A stretch of 64,000 nt of DNA, from assembly GCA_000432595.1 (NCBI GenBank), contig HF996867.1:3478-67477 (forward strand), read 5' to 3'. How positions within the stretch are numbered: the first letter of the stretch is position 1; each line of letters starts with the position of its first letter. Positions 33,071-40,652 of this stretch are shown piece after piece. Source of the DNA: Clostridium sp. CAG:710 (GTDB lineage Bacteria; Bacillota_I; Bacilli_A; RF39; UBA660). The position numbers were made by a program, and so were the translations under genes. The notes under the pieces were generated by a model. It had not been told where the DNA came from. It did not search any database and saw only the letters and a list, made by a program, of their open reading frames with translations.

Positions 33071-33099
33071 TTGACAAAGCCTTTTGGAAATGTTATAGT
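33071..33099 (+). promoter_or_regulatory. Promoter of tRNA operon 1
   Basis: TTGACA (33071-33076), 17-bp spacer, TATAGT (33094-33099), 24 bases before tRNA-Val. Confidence 0.85.
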
Positions 33100-33123
33100 T
33101 TTATTTGTCAATGCGATGTTAAT

Positions 33124-33200
33124 GGGCGATTAGCTCAGTTGGTTAGAGCACTTGCCTTACAAGCAAGGGGTCATAGGTTCGAGTCCTATATCGCCCACCA
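33124..33200 (+). tRNA. tRNA-Val (anticodon TAC)
   Basis: Acceptor GGGCGAT / ATCGCCC, anticodon stem CTTGC/GCAAG with loop CTTACAA, encoded CCA. First gene of a five-tRNA operon. Confidence 0.97.
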
Positions 33201-33206
33201 TTAAGT

Positions 33207-33282
33207 GCCGAAATAGCTCAATTGGTAGAGCAACTGATTTGTAATCAGTAGGTTACGGGTTCAAGTCCTGTTTTCGGCACCA
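33207..33282 (+). tRNA. tRNA-Thr (anticodon TGT)
   Basis: Acceptor GCCGAAA / TTTCGGC, anticodon stem ACTGA/TCAGT with loop TTTGTAA, encoded CCA. Confidence 0.97.
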
Positions 33283-33289
33283 TTTTTGT

Positions 33290-33373
33290 GGAGAGGTAGC
33301 GAAGTGGCTAAACGCGGCAGACTGTAAATCTGTTCCATTTGGTTCGATGGTTCGAATCCATCTCTCTCCACCA
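33290..33373 (+). tRNA. tRNA-Tyr (anticodon GTA)
   Basis: Acceptor GGAGAGG, anticodon loop CTGTAAA, long variable arm typical of tRNA-Tyr, encoded CCA. Confidence 0.97.
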
Positions 33374-33380
33374 CGTATTT

Positions 33381-33455
33381 TGCCTCGTAGCCAAGCGGTA
33401 AGGCACGAGACTTTGACTCTCGCATGCGCTAGTTCGAATCTAGCCGAGGCAGCCA
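33381..33455 (+). tRNA. tRNA-Gln (anticodon TTG)
   Basis: Acceptor TGCCTCG / CGAGGCA, anticodon stem CGAGA/TCTCG with loop CTTTGAC, encoded CCA. Whether it is charged directly (GlnRS) or through GatCAB is not shown in the window. Confidence 0.97.
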
Positions 33456-33461
33456 TTTATT

Positions 33462-33537
33462 GTTCCGCTAGCTCAGTCGGTAGAGCATTTGACTTTTAAT
33501 CAAAGGGTCTGGAGTTCGAATCTCCAGCGGGACACCA
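33462..33537 (+). tRNA. tRNA-Lys (anticodon TTT)
   Basis: Acceptor GTTCCGC / GCGGGAC, anticodon stem TTTGA/TCAAA with loop CTTTTAA, encoded CCA. Confidence 0.97.
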
Positions 33538-33547
33538 TTTTTGATGT

Positions 33548-33569
33548 AAACTGCGTAAGCAGTTTTTTT
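33548..33569 (+). terminator. Terminator of tRNA operon 1
   Basis: AAACTGC (33548-33554), loop GTAA, GCAGTTT (33559-33565), T-run. Confidence 0.9.
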
Positions 33570-33653
33570 CTTGCAAAAAAACTATCTTTTTGTTGGTTAT
33601 AAGTAATTGAAAATAATATTTACTGATGATACAATTAAAATGGTGGTGATAAT

Positions 33654-34652
33654 ATGAAAAGAAAAATAAAATTAAAGCAAGTGATAATATTATTGCTACT
33701 AGTATTTATGTGCATATTTGCACTTTCAAATTACAAAAACTATAAATTACTAAAAAATGGTTATAGTATAAATGAAGTAAAGGAAATAAATAAAAATTTA
33801 ATCAGTGACGATATAAAATCTTTAATAAAAAGAAATTATACAAAAGATGTAATTAGAATAATAGAAAGTCAAAAATTTAAACCAACAAATTTCAATAACT
33901 ATCTAAAATTACTTGATGAATTAGGTAATTATAATGATAAAATAATAGATATCGTAAATGAAAAGTATTATAAAAGGACTCTATCTAAAAGATATATAAA
34001 TTACTATAAAAATAACAAAGATATAACATCAAGGCAAATAGTCGAAGATGTTAATTGTAATTTAGATTATGAATATTATAAAGTGGATTATAAAGTTGAT
34101 TTAACTAAAAAATATCAAGTTCTAGTTAATAAGTTTTATAAATTAGATAAAGAATATATCCCAAATAATCTAGTTAAAATAGATAAAAAATATGGTAGAG
34201 AAAGACAAGTCGAAAAAAGAGTATATGAAGCCTTTATTGAAATGTATAACGCAATCGAAAAAGAAGGTATGGGTATATATATAACTTCTCCATATAGAAG
34301 CTATAGCTATCAAAAAAGTTTATACAATAATTATGTAAAAGATAATGGCACTGAAAAAGCAGATACATTCTCAGCAAGAGCAGGCTATTCAGAACATCAA
34401 ACAGCGCTAGCAATAGATATTGCAGCTAAGGGCTCAATGTATACAAAGTTTGCTACAACAAAAGAATTTGAGTGGATGTTAAAAAACTGTTATAAATATG
34501 GATTTATATTAAGATATCCAAAAGACAAAGAAAGACAAACAGGTTATATGTTTGAATCATGGCATTATAGATATGTTGGCAAGAAAATAGCAAAATATAT
34601 ACATGATAATGGAATAACTTATGATGAATATTATGAATATTTTATAAAATAA
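33654..34652 (+). CDS. VanY-type D-Ala-D-Ala carboxypeptidase (peptidase M15B)
   Basis: 332 residues after TGGTGGTGATAAT. One N-terminal membrane helix (about 7-24), then a helical spacer (30-180) of unknown role, then the M15B zinc peptidase domain (about 185-325): ITSPYRSYSYQKSLYN, SARAGYSEHQTALAIDI with the His and Asp zinc ligands, and FESWHYRYVGKKIAKYI with the catalytic Glu and third ligand. Such enzymes cleave D-Ala-D-Ala or related cell-wall bonds outside the cell. Placed alone between two tRNA operons, without van resistance genes, so a housekeeping wall role is likely. Confidence 0.92.
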   Translation: MKRKIKLKQVIILLLLVFMCIFALSNYKNYKLLKNGYSINEVKEINKNLISDDIKSLIKRNYTKDVIRIIESQKFKPTNFNNYLKLLDELGNYNDKIIDIVNEKYYKRTLSKRYINYYKNNKDITSRQIVEDVNCNLDYEYYKVDYKVDLTKKYQVLVNKFYKLDKEYIPNNLVKIDKKYGRERQVEKRVYEAFIEMYNAIEKEGMGIYITSPYRSYSYQKSLYNNYVKDNGTEKADTFSARAGYSEHQTALAIDIAAKGSMYTKFATTKEFEWMLKNCYKYGFILRYPKDKERQTGYMFESWHYRYVGKKIAKYIHDNGITYDEYYEYFIK

Positions 34653-34706
34653 AGAGTATATTTATAAAAAAGTAATAAAAAATAGTAAAAAAACATAAAA
34701 AAGTAC

Positions 34707-34735
34707 TTGATAATTAAATTTATTTAATGTATAAT
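34707..34735 (+). promoter_or_regulatory. Promoter of tRNA operon 2
   Basis: TTGATA (34707-34712), 17-bp spacer, TATAAT (34730-34735), 33 bases before tRNA-Leu. Confidence 0.85.
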
Positions 34736-34768
34736 CAAGTAGTCACTTGAAAAAAGTGATGAAAATGT

Positions 34769-34857
34769 GCCTGAGTGGCGGAATAGGTAGACGCACAGGA
34801 CTTAAAATCCTGCGAGATTCAACCCTCGTGTCGGTTCAAGTCCGACCTTAGGCACCA
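34769..34857 (+). tRNA. tRNA-Leu (anticodon TAA)
   Basis: Acceptor GCCTGAG / CTTAGGC with one G-T pair, loop CTTAAAA, long variable arm, encoded CCA. Confidence 0.97.
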
Positions 34858-34861
34858 TTTT

Positions 34862-34954
34862 GGAGGAATACCCAAGTCTGGTTGAAGGGACCGGTCTTGA
34901 AAACCGGAAGGTCGTGCAAGCGGCGCAGGGGTTCGAATCCCTTTTCCTCCGCCA
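34862..34954 (+). tRNA. tRNA-Ser (anticodon TGA)
   Basis: Acceptor GGAGGAA / TTCCTCC, anticodon stem CCGGT/ACCGG with loop CTTGAAA, long variable arm, G discriminator and encoded CCA. Confidence 0.97.
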
Positions 34955-34967
34955 ATTTGATTTATAT

Positions 34968-35044
<77 letters not shown>

Positions 35045-35046
35045 AT

Positions 35047-35122
35047 GGTCTCGTGGTGCAGTGGCTAACACGTCTGCCTGTCACGCAGAAGATCGCGGGT
35101 TCAATCCCCGTCGAGACCGCCA
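35047..35122 (+). tRNA. tRNA-Asp (anticodon GTC)
   Basis: Acceptor GGTCTCG / CGAGACC, loop CTGTCAC, G discriminator, encoded CCA. Confidence 0.97.
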
Positions 35123-35130
35123 TTTTTTTT

Positions 35131-35206
35131 GGCTCTGTAGCTCAGTCGGTAGAGCAAGGGACTGAAAATCCCTGTGTCGATGGTTCGATTCCATTCGGAG
35201 CCACCA
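35131..35206 (+). tRNA. tRNA-Phe (anticodon GAA)
   Basis: Acceptor GGCTCTG / CGGAGCC with a terminal G-T-type pair, anticodon loop CTGAAAA, encoded CCA. Confidence 0.96.
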
Positions 35207-35246
35207 TTAAATTGTTATCTAAGAGGAGTTTTCCTTTTATATGATT

Positions 35247-35323
35247 GCACCCATAGCTCAATTGGATAGAGCGTTTGACTACGGATCAAAAGGTTATGGG
35301 TTCGACTCCTATTGGGTGCACCA
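35247..35323 (+). tRNA. tRNA-Arg (anticodon ACG)
   Basis: Acceptor GCACCCA / TGGGTGC, anticodon stem TTTGA/TCAAA with loop CTACGGA, encoded CCA. A34 should be converted to inosine by TadA. Confidence 0.97.
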
Positions 35324-35328
35324 TAATT

Positions 35329-35405
35329 CGGGAAATGGCTCAACTTGGTAGAGCACTTGGTTTGGGACCAAGGGGTTGCAGGTTCAAATCCTGTTTTCCC
35401 GACCA
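35329..35405 (+). tRNA. tRNA-Pro (anticodon TGG)
   Basis: Acceptor CGGGAAA / TTTCCCG, anticodon stem CTTGG/CCAAG with loop TTTGGGA, encoded CCA. Last gene of a seven-tRNA operon. Confidence 0.97.
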
Positions 35406-35415
35406 GTTAGAAATG

Positions 35416-35440
35416 AACGTTGATTACTCAACGTTTTTAT
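35416..35440 (+). terminator. Terminator of tRNA operon 2
   Basis: AACGTTGA (35416-35423), loop TTAC, TCAACGTT (35428-35435), T-run. Confidence 0.9.
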
Positions 35441-35463
35441 TTTTGAATTTATTTTGAATTAAA

Positions 35464-35492
35464 TTTACATACAAATAACTAAGTGATATAAT
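35464..35492 (+). promoter_or_regulatory. Promoter for argS
   Basis: TTTACA (35464-35469), 17-bp spacer, TATAAT (35487-35492), about 40 bases before the start codon. Confidence 0.8.
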
Positions 35493-35531
35493 ATACTAAA
35501 TTATTAGTTCCATTAAGAAAGGAAGTGCCAT

Positions 35532-37217
35532 ATGATTAATAAGATAATAGAAGAACTATTCAAAAAAAATGGAATAGAAGATATAAAAGTTTCTAAATCT
35601 AATAGACCTGATTTATGTGATTATCAATCTAATGATATATTTAAAATTGCAAAAAAAGAAGGGAAATCTCCAATAGAAGTTGGTAAAGAAGTAGAACTAA
35701 AAATTAATGATATAAAAAACTTTAATGACTATTTTGAAAGCGTACAATTTGTAGCACCTGGCTTTTTAAATATAAAGATAAATAACAACTTTATCTGCAA
35801 TGTATTAAGAAAAATGAGTAACGATAACAAATTTAATATTCAATTACCGGAAAAAAGTGAAACATTTGTTGTCGATTATTGTGGCGCCAATGTAGCGAAG
35901 CCATTGCATGTTGGTCATATGAGAACCACAATAGTTGGAGAAAGTATCGCAAGAATAATTAGATTTATGGGACATAAAACTATTTGCGACGTACACCTAG
36001 GTGATTATGGGCTTCAAATAGGTGAAGTAATATATGCAATATTAGAAGATAAAATACCACTAGAAGATATAGATATAAATTACTTAGATGTAGCTTATCC
36101 AAAGATGAGCGCACGTTGTAAGGAAGATGAAAAATTAAAAGAAGAATGTGCAAGAATAACAAAAGAATTACAAGATGGAAATGAAGAATATAGAAAACTA
36201 TGGAAAAAAATATTAGATGTTAGTGTTGAAGACATAAAGAAAAATTGCAATTACTTAGGAGCAAAATTTGATTATTGGTATGGTGAAAGTGATGCATATC
36301 CATATATTCCAAAAATAGAGAAAATACTTAATGAAAAAGGGCTTTTAAGGCAAAGTGAAGGCGCTTTGGTAGTAGATGTAGAAGAACCTACTGATAAAAA
36401 AGAAATACCGCCACTACTATTTAAAAAGAGTAATGGAGCTTATTTATATGCTTCTACCGATTTAGCATGTCTACTACAAAGAAAAGAAGATTTCAATCCA
36501 GATCATGTACTTTATGTTACTGATTTAAGACAAGCACTACATTTTGAACAGGTTTTTAGAACAATAGAAAAATGTGGAATATTTAAAAGAACACAACTAG
36601 AACATTTAGGTTATGGTACAGTAAACGGATTAGATGGTAAACCATTTAAAACAAGAGAAGGAACAGCGCCTAAATTAGAAAGTCTATATAATGACATAAA
36701 AGAAATATTCATATCAAAAAAAGAAGAAAATAAAAATCTATCAAACGAAGATTTAGATAAAATAGTAAACTCAATATTAAAATATGGCGATCTACAAAAC
36801 TCAAAAGAAAAAGACTATATATTTAATATAGAAAAATTCTCAGATACAATAGGAAAAACAGGTCCATACATACTTTATACATACTTACGTGTTAATAAAA
36901 TACTTAAAGATAATTGTTATACACAAAAAGATTTAAGCAGTAAAATTTATAATGAATCAGACAGAAACTTAAGAATGAAATTATTTGATGTAGAGGATTA
37001 CATATATTTAGCATATAATAATAGAAATCCATTCTATCTAGCCGATTATGTATATGATTTATGCTTATTGGTTAATAACTTTTATCAAAATAACAATATA
37101 TCTAATTTGACTGATGAAGAAAACAAAAATGATTGGTTATATGTATTGAATTTATCAAATAGAATAATTAAAGAAGTGTTAGATTTATTGGTAATACAAA
37201 TACCAAGTAAAATGTAA
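35532..37217 (+). CDS. argS: Arginyl-tRNA synthetase
   Basis: 561 residues after GAAAGGAAGTGCCAT. N-terminal tRNA-recognition domain (about 1-100), then class I core with HVGH at residues 126-129 inside KPLHVGHMRTTIVGES, the ArgRS-typical ASTDLACLLQR and LRQALHFEQVF, and GKPFKTREGTAPKL in place of a canonical KMSKS loop, as in many bacterial ArgRS. A helical anticodon-binding domain ends the protein. Length is normal. The gene follows the tRNA operon that includes tRNA-Arg(ACG). It has its own promoter and no T-box. Confidence 0.97.
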   Translation: MINKIIEELFKKNGIEDIKVSKSNRPDLCDYQSNDIFKIAKKEGKSPIEVGKEVELKINDIKNFNDYFESVQFVAPGFLNIKINNNFICNVLRKMSNDNKFNIQLPEKSETFVVDYCGANVAKPLHVGHMRTTIVGESIARIIRFMGHKTICDVHLGDYGLQIGEVIYAILEDKIPLEDIDINYLDVAYPKMSARCKEDEKLKEECARITKELQDGNEEYRKLWKKILDVSVEDIKKNCNYLGAKFDYWYGESDAYPYIPKIEKILNEKGLLRQSEGALVVDVEEPTDKKEIPPLLFKKSNGAYLYASTDLACLLQRKEDFNPDHVLYVTDLRQALHFEQVFRTIEKCGIFKRTQLEHLGYGTVNGLDGKPFKTREGTAPKLESLYNDIKEIFISKKEENKNLSNEDLDKIVNSILKYGDLQNSKEKDYIFNIEKFSDTIGKTGPYILYTYLRVNKILKDNCYTQKDLSSKIYNESDRNLRMKLFDVEDYIYLAYNNRNPFYLADYVYDLCLLVNNFYQNNNISNLTDEENKNDWLYVLNLSNRIIKEVLDLLVIQIPSKM

Positions 37218-37223
37218 AATCAG

Positions 37224-37249
37224 GCGATATCATAAAAAGATATCGCTTT
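37224..37249 (+). terminator. Terminator after argS
   Basis: GCGATATC (37224-37231) / GATATCGC (37239-37246) followed by TTTAA; short T-run. Confidence 0.75.
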
Positions 37250-37327
37250 AACTTTAAATATAATATGGAAAAATTATAATAAATATGATATCTTTAATAA
37301 AGAAAAGCACTAAAAGGAGATGATAGT

Positions 37328-38194
37328 GTGTTACTTGCTAAAAATTGGAAAGATTATGAATTACTTGATTGTGGTAATGGGGAAAAATTAGAAAGATGGG
37401 GTAATGTTATATTACTAAGACCAGATCCACAAATAATATGGAATAATACAAATTTATTAGAAAAATATAATAATATAGATGCAGTATATCATAGAAGTAA
37501 TAAAGGTGGAGGCTACTGGGAAAATTTAAAGAATCCACCAAAAAGTTGGAAAATTAATTATAAAAACTTAGTATTCAATATTAAGCAGATGGGATTTAAA
37601 CATACAGGATTATTTCCAGAACAAGCCGTAAATTGGGATTTTATAATTGATAAAATATCTAATGCAGGAAGAAATATAAAGATGTTAAATCTATTTGGAT
37701 ATACTGGTGCAGCTAGTGTTGCCGCCCTAAGTGCAGGTGCAAGTGTAGTTCATGTTGATTCATCACGTGGAATGGTGGATTGGTGCAAAGAAAACGTAAA
37801 ATCAAGTGGATTTGAATCAAGACCAATAAGATATATTGTAGATGATGTAGTAAAATTCGTTAAGCGAGAAATTAGACGTGGCAATAAATATGATGCAATA
37901 ATAATGGATCCACCTAGTTATGGTAGGGGAGCAAATGGTGAAGTTTGGGATATAGAAAAAGATTTATACAATCTAGTAGAACTTTGCAGCGAATTATTAA
38001 CAGAAGAACCACTATTTGTAATAATAAATACATATACAACAGGACTATCAAAAGAAGTATTTACTAATGTTCTTAAATCAACTATAGGAAAAAATCATAC
38101 AGGTAAAATATACTCAGAAGAAATAGCTATTCCAATTAAAAATAGTGATTTAGTGCTTCCTTGTGGAGTATGTAGTAGGTATTATAATGAATAA
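37328..38194 (+). CDS. Class I SAM-dependent methyltransferase (RlmI/RlmK-like)
   Basis: 288 residues starting at GTG 37328 after AAAGGAGATGATA. The N-terminal part (about 1-100) is family-specific with LLRPDPQIIW and GLFPEQAVNWDF. The Rossmann-like core has LNLFGYTGAASVAALSAGA (SAM loop), HVDSSRGMVDW (acidic ribose-binding residue), and DPPSYGRG (catalytic D-P-P-Y/F-type motif), as in rRNA m5C/m7G methyltransferases of the RlmI/RlmK group. It likely modifies 23S rRNA. Its last codons overlap the start of the pseudouridine synthase, so two rRNA-modifying enzymes are co-expressed. Confidence 0.85.
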   Translation: MLLAKNWKDYELLDCGNGEKLERWGNVILLRPDPQIIWNNTNLLEKYNNIDAVYHRSNKGGGYWENLKNPPKSWKINYKNLVFNIKQMGFKHTGLFPEQAVNWDFIIDKISNAGRNIKMLNLFGYTGAASVAALSAGASVVHVDSSRGMVDWCKENVKSSGFESRPIRYIVDDVVKFVKREIRRGNKYDAIIMDPPSYGRGANGEVWDIEKDLYNLVELCSELLTEEPLFVIINTYTTGLSKEVFTNVLKSTIGKNHTGKIYSEEIAIPIKNSDLVLPCGVCSRYYNE

Positions 38195-38858
38195 GTTAAA
38201 TGTTTTATATGAAGATAATCACATAATAGTTGCAGTAAAACCAGCAAATATTCCTTCACAAGCAGATATAAGTGGAGATATTGATATGCTTACAATGGTT
38301 AAAGAATATGTAAAAAAGAAATATAATAAACCAGGTAATGTATATATAGGACTAGTCCAAAGATTAGATAGACCAGTAAGTGGAATAATGGTTTTCGCAA
38401 GGACATCAAAAGCGGCCTCACGACTTACCAATGAAATAAAAGAGCATAAAGTAAAAAAAACATACCTTGCAGTAGTAAGAGGACTTTTTAATAAAAAAAA
38501 TGGAAGTCTTGTAAACTATATTGTAAAGCAAAACGACAATTCTAGTAAAATTACGACAAAAGATAAAGGGAAAATAGCAAAGCTTAAATATGAAGTAATA
38601 AGCGAAAATAAGGAGAAAAAATTATCACTTGTTAGAGTAAATTTAGAAACAGGTAGACACCATCAAATAAGAGTTCAATTTGCAAATATTGATCACCCAT
38701 TATACGGAGACCAAAGATATGGTATAAGAGACAATAAACAGATTGCACTCTTATCCTATAAGCTAGAATTTGAACACCCGGTAAAAAAAGAAGTAATGAC
38801 TTTTGAAATTTCTCCACCAAATTCAGAGCCATGGAAAACGTTAAATTGTGTAAAGTAA
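38187..38858 (+). CDS. RluA-family pseudouridine synthase
   Basis: 223 residues from the ATG at 38187, which lies inside the 3' end of the methyltransferase gene; GTAGTAGG precedes it. No S4 domain. RluA signature: VQRLDRPVSGIMVFARTSKA with the catalytic Asp in RLDRP, KTYLAVVRG, and ETGRHHQIRVQFANIDHPLYGD. It converts uridine to pseudouridine in rRNA or tRNA. Short members like this (YhcT/YjbO-type) have unassigned sites. Forms an operon with the methyltransferase and ends at a terminator. Confidence 0.92.
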   Translation: MNKLNVLYEDNHIIVAVKPANIPSQADISGDIDMLTMVKEYVKKKYNKPGNVYIGLVQRLDRPVSGIMVFARTSKAASRLTNEIKEHKVKKTYLAVVRGLFNKKNGSLVNYIVKQNDNSSKITTKDKGKIAKLKYEVISENKEKKLSLVRVNLETGRHHQIRVQFANIDHPLYGDQRYGIRDNKQIALLSYKLEFEHPVKKEVMTFEISPPNSEPWKTLNCVK

Positions 38859-38864
38859 AAATGT

Positions 38865-38898
38865 AAAGATGAAAAGAATTGATTTTTTCGTCTTTTTT
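38865..38898 (+). terminator. Terminator after rRNA-modification operon
   Basis: AAAGATGAAAA (38865-38875) pairs with TTTTCGTCTTT (38885-38895) with one G-T pair, then T-run. Confidence 0.8.
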
Positions 38899-38939
38899 TG
38901 TTATCATTGAAATAGAATAGAAGAGGAGATGGACTAAGA

Positions 38940-39881
38940 ATGAAAATTTTAGAATTCATGAGTTTTAATCCTGGATGGTTTTTAACTTTACCTGGGATTT
39001 TGATAACAAGCGGAGTAATACTTTTATTAATAGCATTAATACTTTTATTAACTTCAGCAAAAAAAGAAGAGGAAGAAGAAAATGTCTCTCCAGTAAATAG
39101 CTTTACTACTCCTAATGTAGAAACACCAGTAGCGCCAGAGCCAGTACAAATAAATGTACCACAAGCGCCTGCACAAGAAGAAATTAAGCCAATCATTGCA
39201 GAACAACCTACAATACAACCTGCGCAAAGCAATGCTGAACCACAAATAGCACAACACTCACCAATGACTAGTAATATAGGAGCTGGAATATTAGATATTG
39301 CAAATAATAATACTAAACCAGTAGTAGAAGAGGTAGCAATGCCTACTAAAACAGAAACACCAGGCGTACTTAATATAGGGGAAAGCATAGTACCAGGACA
39401 AACTCAATCAGAAGAAATACCAAGTATTAACATTAATAATGTTGTTCCACCTGCTGAAACACCAGTAATAAATCCTACACCAGTTGTAAATGCTACACCT
39501 GTAGTACCACAAGCACCTGTACAAGAAGAGGTTAAGCCAGTTATTACTACAGAACCAGTTCAACCTGTATCAATATATGGTGGGGTAAGTCCAACAATTG
39601 ATATAAAGAAGGAAAACTTACAACAAGAAAAGACTGTAATATATGGTGGTGCAGACCCACTTGAGAATACAGCACCAATTCCTACAGTTGCACATCCTGC
39701 ATATTCAACTGTTATTCCTACACCACAGCCAGTAACTCCAAAAGTTAATGAAGCTAAATTGGTTGACCCAATTGCAACACCAGAAGTGGTTGAAGAAGCA
39801 GCTATTGTTGATACGACTACTAATGATACAATACCTGCAACACCACACATAACTCAAGACGTAGAAACACTAGAATTATAA
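38940..39881 (+). CDS. N-anchored Pro/Thr/Val-rich protein, unknown
   Basis: 313 residues preceded by GAGGAGATGGACTAAGA. An N-terminal hydrophobic region NPGWFLTLPGILITSGVILL continues to about residue 40 (one or two helices), then an acidic KKEEEEEN stretch, then a long disordered-looking region rich in Pro, Val, Thr, Gln and Ala (about 48-313). Two copies of IYGG (IYGGVSPT and IYGGADPLE) lie about 20 residues apart, and PVV/PVINPTP repeats suggest a flexible tether. No enzyme motif. Located just ahead of the TasA/SipW locus with its own terminator. I do not recognise a family. Confidence 0.6.
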   Translation: MKILEFMSFNPGWFLTLPGILITSGVILLLIALILLLTSAKKEEEEENVSPVNSFTTPNVETPVAPEPVQINVPQAPAQEEIKPIIAEQPTIQPAQSNAEPQIAQHSPMTSNIGAGILDIANNNTKPVVEEVAMPTKTETPGVLNIGESIVPGQTQSEEIPSININNVVPPAETPVINPTPVVNATPVVPQAPVQEEVKPVITTEPVQPVSIYGGVSPTIDIKKENLQQEKTVIYGGADPLENTAPIPTVAHPAYSTVIPTPQPVTPKVNEAKLVDPIATPEVVEEAAIVDTTTNDTIPATPHITQDVETLEL

Positions 39882-39902
39882 GAACAGAAATGTTCTTTTT
39901 TT
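39880..39902 (+). terminator. Terminator after Pro-rich protein gene
   Basis: AAGAACA (39880-39886), loop GAAA, TGTTCTT (39891-39897), T-run. Confidence 0.85.
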
Positions 39903-39948
39903 ATTGAAAAAAAAGTCGACAAAAACACAATTTTTGTTAATTAAATGA

Positions 39949-39978
39949 TTTACATTAGACTGTAACATGTGCTATAAT
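39949..39978 (+). promoter_or_regulatory. Promoter for TasA-like operon
   Basis: TTTACA (39949-39954), 18-bp spacer, TATAAT (39973-39978), giving a leader of roughly 65 bases. Confidence 0.7.
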
Positions 39979-39990
39979 TAGTGAGAATAG

Positions 39991-40029
39991 GATTGGTCAC
40001 AATCTATTTGAAGCAAGAGACAAGGTCTC
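39991..40029 (+). promoter_or_regulatory. Structured 5' leader (two hairpins)
   Basis: GATTG-GTCA-CAATC (39991-40004) and GAGAC-AAG-GTCTC (40017-40029) lie between the promoter and the AAGAAGGAGG ribosome site. There is no T-run, so these are more likely transcript-stabilising or regulatory hairpins than terminators. Confidence 0.5.
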
Positions 40030-40050
40030 ATAAAAGAAGGAGGAAAAGTA

Positions 40051-40587
40051 ATGGAAAGCGAAAGAAAGAGTAAAGGTATTATAATTGGTGTGCTATGCGC
40101 AGTAATAGTATTTATGAGCATAGGTTTCGCTGCATTATCATCTCAATTAACAATTAATGCTAATGCAACAATAAGCGATACATGGAATGTTCAAATTACT
40201 AATATCGTTAAAAAAGAAGGCTCTGCTGGAGTAACTGAAACTGCTGCACCAACATTTACCGCTACTACTGCTAACTTCAATGTTTCATTAAAAGAACCAG
40301 GAGACTATGCTGTTTATACTGTAACAGTAAAAAATACTGGTAGCCTTGATGCAGTTCTTACTAAAATAACTGAAACTGAAGGAGAAGGTGGATCAGCTGC
40401 TATTAAATATACAGTTACACCAGCTGCAGGAAGCGAACAAGGTTCTGACTTAGCAAAAGAAACTGGTACTCATACTTTTGACGTAAAAGTTGAATATGAT
40501 GCTACTGCCACTGGTGAACACGCACCAACTGCTGGAGCTTCAAAAAGCTTAACTGTAGTATTAGATTACAATCAAAAAACTGCTTAG
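40051..40587 (+). CDS. TasA/camelysin-like secreted protein (major)
   Basis: 178 residues after AAGAAGGAGGAAAAGTA, the strongest ribosome site in the locus. SipW-type signal: ESERKSKGIIIGVLCAVIVF, then MSIGFAALSSQLTINANATI, with cleavage expected near AALS-S. The mature domain is a single beta sandwich: WNVQITNIVKKEG, APTFTATTANFNVSLKEPGDYAVYTVTV (shown partly), KNTGSLDAVLTKI and VKVEYDATATGEH. This matches the TasA/CalY family of biofilm-matrix fibre proteins. Codon use is richer in C/G at third positions than in neighbours, suggesting high expression. The signal peptidase gene follows after 65 bases. Confidence 0.85.
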   Translation: MESERKSKGIIIGVLCAVIVFMSIGFAALSSQLTINANATISDTWNVQITNIVKKEGSAGVTETAAPTFTATTANFNVSLKEPGDYAVYTVTVKNTGSLDAVLTKITETEGEGGSAAIKYTVTPAAGSEQGSDLAKETGTHTFDVKVEYDATATGEHAPTAGASKSLTVVLDYNQKTA

Positions 40588-40652
40588 TTTAATAATTTAA
40601 ACTTAGTAAAAAATAGGTCTTTGAACTTATTTTAATTTGTTAGGAGGACAAG

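Noticed and set aside
33253..33456. 67-residue minus-strand open frame over the tRNA cluster, with a similar one at 34802-35011 and plus-strand frames at 34882-35457
   Set aside because: They lie on tRNA genes. The proteins read like the well-known false translations of tRNA sequences (for example RWIRTIEPNGT, RGSNPFSSANL) and lack ribosome sites.
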